This document shows positions 1 to 4,945 of a stretch of 7,553 bases of DNA, in pieces; the stretch's first letter is position 1; every line of letters starts with the position of its first letter. The DNA is from an uncultured Collinsella sp. (GTDB taxonomy: Bacteria > Actinomycetota > Coriobacteriia > Coriobacteriales > Coriobacteriaceae), in NCBI GenBank assembly GCA_900549245.1, contig URNQ01000083.1, positions 1 through 7,553 on the forward strand. Direction: 5' to 3'. The position numbers and the translations under genes were made by a program. The notes below the pieces were generated by a model. It searched no databases. It saw only the letters and a program-made list of their open reading frames with translations, and had not been told where the DNA came from.

Positions 1-807
1 GTCGACCCAAACTTTGGCGCGGTCGGGTACGACGTAGGGGCGATATCCGCCCTCGATTTGGCCAAACGTGATGGTCGAAGGCCCCAGCTCATCGTGCGCG
101 GGCAGCGCCGCAAACGCGCGACGAAGCGAACACACGACCTCGGCCATGGCGGCGACGGCATCCGCGCCCTTCCAAGGCTGGCTCGCATGCGCCGTCACGC
201 CAGCCATTTCAATCTCGAACCACGTACGCCCCTTGTGCGCCACCTGGATCTGCCCGTCGGTGGGCTCGGTGTCCAGCACCCATTCGCGCGAGCCGACCCA
301 GCCGGCATTGATGGCCGCCTCGGAGCCGCGCATAAAGTCTTCCTCGTCGACCGAGCAGATGAGCGAAAAGCCGCGGCGTGGCAGCGCGCCATCCGCCGCC
401 ACGCGCTCGAGCGTATGGACCAGTGCGGCAATGGCGCAGGCCAGGCCACCCTTCATATCGCAGGCACCGCGGCCATAGAGTTTATCGTCGCGCACAACCG
501 CCCCAAGCGGTGCGATGTCTGCGTCCCAGCCATCGCCCAAGGTGACGGTATCCATGTGGCAGATATAGACCAGCCGCGGCTCGTCGCTTTGGCCCGGCAC
601 GGTGACTTTAAGGTTGCGGCGCCCGGGCAGCACTTCGAGCTCCTCAATCTGCACGGCATCGAGCGCAGAACTATCAAGTTGTGCCAGCTGCTGCTCAATG
701 AGCCTCTTAATGAAGCGCTCAATTTCATCCTCATACGCGCCCGGGTCTGAGCTGTCGATCCGCACGAGTCCTTGCGTAAGCCGCCAGGCAAAGTCCTCAT
801 CAACCAT
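1..807 (-). CDS. M20 family metallopeptidase (ArgE/DapE/CPG2-like), N-terminal part
   Basis: A cytoplasmic di-zinc hydrolase of the M20 family, which removes acyl or amino-acid groups from N-acylated amino acids or small peptides. The frame is open from the ATG to the window edge (269 codons, no stop), so the C-terminus is missing; family members are usually 370-450 residues. Visible motifs are HMD at 84-86 (zinc His and metal-bridging region), GRGACDMKGG at 112-121 with bridging Asp117, the EE pair 155-156 (general base and metal ligand), and EPT at 181-183 with ligand Glu181. The dimerisation (lid) domain begins at about HKGRTWFEIE (191) and carries His207. The final metal-binding His would lie outside the window. 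The start is the ATG at 807, because GAGG lies 6 nt upstream (814-817). Substrate cannot be decided: acetylornithine, succinyl-diaminopimelate and dipeptides all remain possible. The family call is secure and the specificity is unknown. Confidence 0.93.
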   Translation of the reverse strand, partial: MVDEDFAWRLTQGLVRIDSSDPGAYEDEIERFIKRLIEQQLAQLDSSALDAVQIEELEVLPGRRNLKVTVPGQSDEPRLVYICHMDTVTLGDGWDADIAPLGAVVRDDKLYGRGACDMKGGLACAIAALVHTLERVAADGALPRRGFSLICSVDEEDFMRGSEAAINAGWVGSREWVLDTEPTDGQIQVAHKGRTWFEIEMAGVTAHASQPWKGADAVAAMAEVVCSLRRAFAALPAHDELGPSTITFGQIEGGYRPYVVPDRAKVWVD

Positions 808-818
808 ATGCAACCTCA

Positions 819-845
819 CAATCAGTTTGCTTTCCAAACCGATTG
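819..845 (-). promoter_or_regulatory. 27-bp interrupted palindrome with overlapping -10 before the M20 peptidase gene
   Basis: The arms 819-829 and 835-845 (CAATC-A-GTTTG and CAAAC-C-GATTG) are perfect inverted repeats apart from the one central base in each arm, with a 5-nt spacer. The dyad ends 1 nt before the GAGG ribosome binding site of the peptidase gene. A TACAAT hexamer read on the minus strand (842-847) overlaps its far arm. If that is the -10, transcription would start inside the dyad, which would place a repressor on the start site. No good -35 is visible. The symmetry is plain in the sequence; its role as an operator is inferred. It could instead act as a 5'-leader hairpin. Confidence 0.5.
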
Positions 846-946
846 TAAGCCTCCTGAGAGATCCGCGACGTGGGCGTGGCAGTATTTACCGTTCGCAGGC
901 CGAGCCAGCGCGTTTGCCGTCCGAGCGGGTTCACAAGCGACGCAGC

Positions 947-958
947 GGGTACGTACCC
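947..958. promoter_or_regulatory. Perfect 12-bp palindrome just before the AbiEi/nuclease-like gene
   Basis: GGGTACGTACCC is a perfect self-complementary 12-mer ending 3 nt before the ATG at 962. It occupies the place where a Shine-Dalgarno sequence would be expected, and none is visible. An autoregulatory operator would fit a gene whose N-terminus resembles AbiEi antitoxins, several of which repress their own promoters, but this role is inferred. Confidence 0.35.
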
Positions 959-961
959 TTC

Positions 962-2011
962 ATGGACGACATGCTGTGCGACATATCTGCCTTTCGGTAT
1001 CACCGGATACCTCCACAGGTCTTGGCAATAATGCCGGACCTGCCCGATTCTGCGGACGATCCGCGCAGGGAGCACCTATGTGAGCATCCGCTCGTCACGC
1101 ATTTCCTGGGCACCCCGTTACACGTGTTGGCGCAGGGCAGCTGCGGACGTAAGGGCGATCGCATTGTCAGGCATGTTTGGAACGGGGAGAGGCCGTTTGA
1201 TTCCGTGCGGCAGACGGAGTTTGGCCTCGATGTTGCGTCCCCACTCTTTACCCTGCTGACCCTGGCTTCCTCGGTCTCAAACGAGCGTCTAATCATGTGC
1301 ATGTATGAGATGTGCGGCACCTTTGCCGTGTGCAAGATTGCACCTCAGGTAAAGTCGGCACTTGAGCAGGCATACGGGGGCCGGTGGGGTGACGCACGGT
1401 CGGGCTGGGAAAACGTAAAGGATGTCTCGGGGAATCCAACGGACTTGTGGAAACGACCTCCCTTGATCGAGCTCTCTGAGCTTACAGAGTTCGTCGATAA
1501 GGTCCGGGGGCTCCGCGGCGCTAAATCGTTCATACGATCCGCGAAATGCATTACGGGGGTGGCAGCATCGCCGCTCGAGGTCCAGGCTTCGATGCTGTTT
1601 GGCCTTACGAGGTTGCGCGGCGGCGAAGGGCTGAGCCTTACCAATAACGTTGAGATTCGTATGACGCGCAGCGCCCGCCTGATTTCGGGGCTTGATAGGC
1701 GCTATGCCGATATCCTGCTGGCAAATAAGGACGGCAGCAGAGAGTGTCTGGTTGAATGCCAAGGTAAAGCCATTCGCGGATCCATAGAATCCAAGATTTC
1801 GGACTCCGATCGAACGACGGCGCTGCAAGCGATGGGATATCCCGTCATTCTGATGACCTATGGTCAGCTGGCCGACTCCGATGCCTTCCGCGTGGTGATG
1901 GAGCTCATCATGGCCTATCTCGATGTGCCGCTGAAAGACAAGACGCCGCGACAGCAGGAGCTCGAACGGCGGCTTCGTGAGGAGATTTTTATCGATTGGG
2001 CAGGAATGTAG
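962..2011 (+). CDS. Orphan AbiEi-like protein with C-terminal PD-(D/E)XK (DUF559/Vsr-like) nuclease domain
   Basis: A 349-residue protein of unproven function. The N-terminus (LCDISAFRYHRIPP, residues 5-18) and the later segment VASPLFTLLTLAS...IMCMYEMCG (91-119) resemble the 'shared start, RT-x-D, locate the landlord' layout of AbiEi-type antitoxin/regulator proteins. The C-terminus from about residue 203 (SPLEVQASMLFGL) resembles DUF559/Vsr-like nuclease domains, with Glu206, Asp250 in RYADILL, and ECQGK (265-269) giving an E...D...ExQ pattern. A conserved-looking tail, DRTTALQAMGYPVILMTYGQL, follows. The frame is open upstream to 602, but 962 is the first ATG and matches where the domain begins; no Shine-Dalgarno is seen. 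Codons such as AGG, AGA, ATA and GGG are commoner than in serA or serC, suggesting an acquired or lineage-specific gene. No AbiEii-type toxin lies beside it. Domain assignments come from remembered motif resemblance, so the protein could also be a degenerate, non-catalytic member. Confidence 0.72.
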   Translation: MDDMLCDISAFRYHRIPPQVLAIMPDLPDSADDPRREHLCEHPLVTHFLGTPLHVLAQGSCGRKGDRIVRHVWNGERPFDSVRQTEFGLDVASPLFTLLTLASSVSNERLIMCMYEMCGTFAVCKIAPQVKSALEQAYGGRWGDARSGWENVKDVSGNPTDLWKRPPLIELSELTEFVDKVRGLRGAKSFIRSAKCITGVAASPLEVQASMLFGLTRLRGGEGLSLTNNVEIRMTRSARLISGLDRRYADILLANKDGSRECLVECQGKAIRGSIESKISDSDRTTALQAMGYPVILMTYGQLADSDAFRVVMELIMAYLDVPLKDKTPRQQELERRLREEIFIDWAGM

Positions 2012-2049
2012 CCGCGCGGGTGGAAAACGGTCGCGCGGACTAGAGTTTT
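2012..2049 (+). terminator. Weak intrinsic terminator after the AbiEi/nuclease-like gene
   Basis: A 7-bp all-GC stem (CCGCGCG 2012-2018, CGCGCGG 2032-2038) with a 13-nt loop begins at the base after the stop codon. The T-run (2046-2049) is short and 7 nt beyond the stem, so termination may be partial. Confidence 0.45.
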
Positions 2050-2085
2050 GGTCACAAAAAGACTTATATTTCGCCTTGGAGGGGC

Positions 2086-2132
2086 CTTAAAAATGCTATC
2101 TAGAATAAGTTGTTTCGGAAAATGGACAGTCA
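2086..2132 (+). repeat. Left terminal inverted repeat of the 185-bp element
   Basis: Begins CTTAAAAATG and pairs with 2224-2270. Matching is strongest in 2102-2119 and fades inward after about 2132 and outward before 2086. Confidence 0.6.
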
Positions 2133-2212
2133 ACTTACATTCGGCACATAGAGATCGATTTTTACCTACTAAAGTCCCTGATAAAGCTGTTTATCAAAGC
2201 GGGTGTGCTTAG
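2093..2212 (+). CDS. Possible 39-residue small ORF inside the inverted-repeat element
   Basis: ATG to TAG, 40 codons, starting MLSRISCFGKW and ending YQSGCA. A GGAGG lies about 10 nt upstream, just outside the element, giving it a plausible ribosome binding site. Composition is AT-rich, with no recognisable domain or membrane segment. It starts within the left inverted repeat, so it is more likely a chance frame in a non-coding element than a real gene. Confidence 0.15.
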   Translation: MLSRISCFGKWTVNLHSAHRDRFLPTKVPDKAVYQSGCA

Positions 2213-2223
2213 CGACTTGAGCC

Positions 2224-2270
2224 TCACTATCGATTATCTGAAAAAACTTATTCTGGGTATCATTTTAAAG
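2224..2270 (-). repeat. Right terminal inverted repeat of the 185-bp element
   Basis: Read on the minus strand it begins CTTTAAAATG and continues in parallel with the left repeat, differing at 10 of 47 positions. Confidence 0.6.
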
Positions 2271-2281
2271 TCGTCCGGAGC

Positions 2282-2319
2282 AACAAAATCGGCCCCCGTT
2301 TCGTGAAAACGGGGGCCGA
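2282..2319 (-). terminator. Strong intrinsic terminator of the serC-serA operon
   Basis: A 13-bp stem, largely GC (2289-2301 with 2307-2319), has a 5-nt loop. Read on the minus strand, it is followed by a T-rich stretch at 2288-2282 (TTTTGTT). It lies 39 bp past the serA stop. The plus-strand side has no T-run, so it acts in the leftward direction only. A second 15-bp dyad, GCCTGCCTGGCAGGC (2332-2346), sits between it and serA. Confidence 0.9.
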
Positions 2320-2358
2320 ATGGGCTTCATGGCCTGCCTGGCAGGCTTGGCACCGGCG

Positions 2359-3522
2359 CTATTTGATCACACGCACGCGATACATCGACGGAATCTGCTT
2401 GAGAGCCTCGATGGTGCTGCTGTCCAGGTGCTCGTCGGTGTCGAACATAGTGTAGGCGTTCTCGCCAGCGGACTCGTTGGTCATGCGCTGCACGTTGGCG
2501 TTGTCCTTGGCGAGAATGGCCGTGATCTGGCCGATCATGTTGGGCACGTTGGCATGCAGGCAGGCAATGCGGCTTGCGGCGCGCGCCTTGCCCATGCTGC
2601 AGGCGGGGTAGTTGACGCTGTGCGCGATGTTGCCGTTTTCCAGGTAATCCTTGAGCTCGCTGATGGCCATGTCGGCGCAGTTGGCCTCGGCCTCGCCGGT
2701 GCCGGCGCCCGAATGCGTGGTGATAAACGTGTTGGGCATCTTGACGGTCTTGGGCGTGGCAAAGTCGCAGCTAAACCAGCTGAGCTTGCCCGCGCGCAGG
2801 GCGGCGTCGACGGCGTCCTCGTCAATGATGGTCTCGCGCGCGTAGTTGATGAGCACGGCGTCGGGCGCCAGCAGGTTAATCTGCTCGGTGCTGATCATGC
2901 CGATGGTATCGGCCTTGCTGGGCACGTGCACGGTGAGGTAGTCGCAGCCGCGGCACAGATCCTCGAGCGTGCCCACGCGCTGCACCTCGCGGCTCAGCAC
3001 CCACGCGTGCTCGACGGAAATGAACGGATCGTAGCCGTAAACGTCCATGCCCAGGTCGACACAGGCGTTGGCGACCTTGGAGCCTACGTTGCCCAGGCCG
3101 ATGACGCCGATGCGCTTGCCCTTGAGCTCGCGGCCCACAAAGGCCTTCTTGGCCTTCTCGGCATCGACCTGGATCTCGGGGTCGTCGGCGTTGTTGCGCA
3201 CCCAGTTCATCGACTGCACGACGCCGCGGCTCGAAAGCACCAGCATGCCCAGGACGAGCTCCTTGACGGCGTTGCTGTTGGCACCGGGGGAGTTAAAGAC
3301 GACGACGCCCTTTCTGGCGTACTCCTCGACGGGGATGTTGTTGACGCCGGCGCCGCAGCGGGCGATGGCGCGGATGCCCTCGGGCAGCTCGTAGCCGTGC
3401 AGGTCGGTGGAGCGCATCAGGATAGCGTCGGCCTCCTCGGCGGTGCCCACAAACTCGTAGCCCTCGCCAAACTCGACTTTGCCGTCTTTGGTGATGTCGT
3501 CGATGGTCTTAATCTTACGCAT
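2359..3522 (-). CDS. serA: D-3-phosphoglycerate dehydrogenase
   Basis: Oxidises 3-phosphoglycerate to 3-phosphohydroxypyruvate with NAD+, the committed step of serine synthesis in the cytoplasm. At 387 residues it is of the short clade known from Clostridia and Bacteroides. The split substrate domain is at about 1-95 and 285-310. The Rossmann NAD domain is at about 96-284, with GLGNVG at 142-147 and Asp165 after the second strand for the cofactor ribose. An ACT domain fills about 317-387 (ASRIACLHANVPNMIGQ), a likely site for serine feedback. Catalytic Arg229 (NYARET) and His270 (TTHSGAG) are visible. The usual third catalytic residue, Glu in a DVFxxEP context, is absent: the segment reads CDFATPKTV, as in others of this clade. 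AAGGAG (3530-3535) lies 7 nt before the ATG. The gene is downstream of serC with a 72-bp gap, in one operon. Confidence 0.96.
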   Translation of the reverse strand: MRKIKTIDDITKDGKVEFGEGYEFVGTAEEADAILMRSTDLHGYELPEGIRAIARCGAGVNNIPVEEYARKGVVVFNSPGANSNAVKELVLGMLVLSSRGVVQSMNWVRNNADDPEIQVDAEKAKKAFVGRELKGKRIGVIGLGNVGSKVANACVDLGMDVYGYDPFISVEHAWVLSREVQRVGTLEDLCRGCDYLTVHVPSKADTIGMISTEQINLLAPDAVLINYARETIIDEDAVDAALRAGKLSWFSCDFATPKTVKMPNTFITTHSGAGTGEAEANCADMAISELKDYLENGNIAHSVNYPACSMGKARAASRIACLHANVPNMIGQITAILAKDNANVQRMTNESAGENAYTMFDTDEHLDSSTIEALKQIPSMYRVRVIK

Positions 3523-3578
3523 GGAAAAACTCCTTAGCAGGTTTTGATCTAAACAGGGTGGTTTGAGATGGCTGGTCG

Positions 3579-3595
3579 GCCCGCGTGCTGCGGGC
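3579..3595 (-). other. Intercistronic hairpin between serC and serA
   Basis: A perfect 6-bp all-GC stem with a 5-nt loop starts on the last base of the serC stop codon. No T-run follows on the minus strand, so it is not a full terminator. It may protect the upstream message or slow processing; that role is inferred. Confidence 0.45.
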
Positions 3596-4719
3596 TAGTT
3601 AGATCGCGGGCTCAAACTATGCTGCGCTTCGAAGTCTTTCATGTACGAGGCCAGTGCCCGCACGTCTTCCATGGTTACGGCGTTGTAGACGCTGGCGCGC
3701 ATGCCGCCCACCAGGCGATGACCCTTGACGTTTTGAATCTGGTGCTCGGCCGCGCCTGCGACAAAGGCGGCGTCGAGGTCGGCATCGCCGGTACGGAACG
3801 TGACGTTGGCGATGGAGCGGCTGTCGGCCTGCGTGGTGCCATGGAACAGTTCGCTTTGCTCGAGCAAGTCATAGAGCAGGTTGGCTTTGGCCCAGTTGCG
3901 CTCGGCCATGGCGGCAAGTCCGCCGGTTTGCTCAACCCAACGGAACACCTTGCCGCATACGTAGATACCAAAGGTGTTGGGGGTGTTGAGCATGGAGCCC
4001 TTGGCGTCCTGGGTCTTAAGGTCCATGTACTGCGGCGTCTGCGCAAAGGCGGGGCCATCTGCGATGAGGTCGTCGCGCACGATGACCACGGTCACGCCTG
4101 CGGCGCCGGCGTTTTTCTGCGCGCCGGCGTAGATGAGACCGTAGCGTTCAACGTCGAGCGGCTGCGACAGAAAGCAGCTCGAGACATCGGCGACCAGCGG
4201 CACATCGCCGCAGTTGGGCAGCTCGTGGTACATGGTGCCAAAGATGGTGTTGTTCTGGCAGATGTAGACGTAGTCGAGCCCGTCGCCCGCGGCCTCGGCG
4301 GCAATGCGCGCGTTGATGTCGGCCATGGTGGGAATGCGGTCGAAATTGGTGTCCTCGGAGCTCGCGAGCAGAACGGCCTCGCCGTACTTGGCGGCCTCCT
4401 TGTACGCCTTGTTGGCAAAGTTGCCGGTCACGACGTAGCCGGCGCGGCCGCGGCGCATCAGGTTCATGGGGATGCCCGCAAACTGCAGTGTGGCACCACC
4501 CTGCAAAAACAGGACGCGGTAGTTGTCGGGGATGCTCAGCAGGCGGCGCAGAGTTGCCTCGGCGTCGTCGATGATCTGCTGGTACATGCTAGATCGATGA
4601 CTCATCTCGAGCACGGACATGCCGCAGCCGCGGTAGTCCATCATCTCGTCGGCGATCTCGGCGAGCACGCTGGTGGGCAGCGCGGCCGGGCCAGCTGAGA
4701 AGTTGTGCACACGTGCCAT
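3595..4719 (-). CDS. serC: Phosphoserine aminotransferase
   Basis: A PLP enzyme (fold type I, class V) that transfers the amino group of glutamate to 3-phosphohydroxypyruvate, giving phosphoserine; SerC proteins also serve in pyridoxal phosphate synthesis in some bacteria. It is 374 residues, close to the family length of about 360. Seen in order: NFSAGPAALP (6-15), the substrate-phosphate pair His41-Arg42, GGATLQF (74-80) for the PLP phosphate, Thr158 (QNNTIFG), Asp178 (LVADVSS) facing the pyridine nitrogen, the Schiff-base Lys202 in GAQKNAG, TPNTFGIY (246-253), and VGGMRASVYNA (337-347) with the substrate-binding Arg341. The start ATG has GAGGGG (4729-4734) 9 nt upstream. It is the first gene of the serC-serA operon. 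Confidence 0.97.
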   Translation of the reverse strand: MARVHNFSAGPAALPTSVLAEIADEMMDYRGCGMSVLEMSHRSSMYQQIIDDAEATLRRLLSIPDNYRVLFLQGGATLQFAGIPMNLMRRGRAGYVVTGNFANKAYKEAAKYGEAVLLASSEDTNFDRIPTMADINARIAAEAAGDGLDYVYICQNNTIFGTMYHELPNCGDVPLVADVSSCFLSQPLDVERYGLIYAGAQKNAGAAGVTVVIVRDDLIADGPAFAQTPQYMDLKTQDAKGSMLNTPNTFGIYVCGKVFRWVEQTGGLAAMAERNWAKANLLYDLLEQSELFHGTTQADSRSIANVTFRTGDADLDAAFVAGAAEHQIQNVKGHRLVGGMRASVYNAVTMEDVRALASYMKDFEAQHSLSPRSN

Positions 4720-4757
4720 CTTCTAGTTCCCCTCGTAGTCGTTTGAACGTTCGGGAT

Positions 4758-4766
4758 ACTTTAGCA
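4758..4766 (-). promoter_or_regulatory. Candidate extended -10 promoter of serC-serA
   Basis: TGC-TAAAGT read on the minus strand fits an extended -10, about 40 nt before the serC ATG. No convincing -35 is seen at 16-18 nt. An 8-bp palindrome, GAACGTTC (4745-4752), lies just downstream of it, near the expected start of transcription. Confidence 0.35.
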
Positions 4767-4853
4767 CAGTGGAGCGTCAGGCGCGACCGAATCACAGCAA
4801 AACCCGAGTGCGCCGCTATGATTTACAGGATGGTTACATGGGGGAGGGGTGCT

Positions 4854-4931
4854 TTACTCCTCGGGCAAATCCAAATCTGCGAGCGAAGGCATGAGGTTCT
4901 CTAGGCGCTTGATTTCTTCGTCGCAAATTAG
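4854..4931 (-). pseudogene. Likely 3'-end remnant of a lost minus-strand gene
   Basis: On the minus strand 25 sense codons, reading ICDEEIKRLENLMPSLADLD and then LPEE, lead to TAA, directly after an in-frame TAG. The peptide is acidic and helix-prone, looks like the tail of a real protein, and has no ordinary start codon before an internal ATG. It follows the antiporter gene on the same strand, 17 nt past its double stop (TAG TGA). I do not recognise the parent protein. An imperfect inverted repeat in the same bases (CGAAG...CTTCG with TGCG...CGCA) allows a structural, non-coding reading instead. Confidence 0.35.
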
Positions 4932-4945
4932 CTAACCCCTGGTCA

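Larger units (their letters stand above)
2086..2270. mobile_element. 185-bp MITE-like inverted-repeat element, no coding capacity recognised
   Basis: The outer 47 bp at each end are imperfect inverted repeats: 37 of 47 positions match by hand alignment, including ten in a row (AGAATAAGTT at 2102-2111, AACTTATTCT at 2245-2254). The element is about 36 % GC by hand count, far below its neighbours. Near its middle is a 7-bp hairpin with a 4-nt loop (2179-2185 and 2190-2196). No transposase is present and no clean target duplication is seen, although TCGCCTTGGAG (2071-2081) and TCGTCCGGAG (2271-2280) on the two sides are alike. Three of the mismatched positions would be G:U pairs in plus-strand RNA, so a structured RNA is an alternative. 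I do not recognise the family of the ends. Confidence 0.55.

Noticed and set aside
58..750. Open frame of 230 codons opposite the M20 peptidase gene
   Set aside because: The peptidase on the other strand carries a full set of family motifs, whereas this frame shows only composition typical of the antisense of a high-GC gene.
835..855. AGGAGG (850-855) with an in-frame TTG (835-837) as an earlier start of the M20 peptidase
   Set aside because: The spacing is 12 nt and the start is TTG, while the ATG at 807 has GAGG at 6 nt. The extension would also lie across the palindrome and the likely transcription start.
602..961. N-terminal extension of the AbiEi/nuclease-like protein back to 602
   Set aside because: It overlaps the peptidase gene on the other strand, and its residues are low-complexity Ser/Arg/Leu sequence consistent with antisense translation. 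The domain-like sequence begins at the ATG at 962.
2071..2280. Similar flanks TCGCCTTGGAG and TCGTCCGGAG as a target-site duplication of the 185-bp element
   Set aside because: They differ by substitutions and a gap, and the left copy is offset from the element end by 4 nt, so they are not good enough to call a duplication.
2320..3537. 405-codon open frame opposite serA
   Set aside because: It is rich in Gly, Ala, Val and His, as expected of the complement of high-GC codons. serA is unmistakable in the opposite direction.
3568..4698. 376-codon open frame opposite serC
   Set aside because: The same antisense shadow effect: no recognisable domain, and serC has all of its catalytic motifs.
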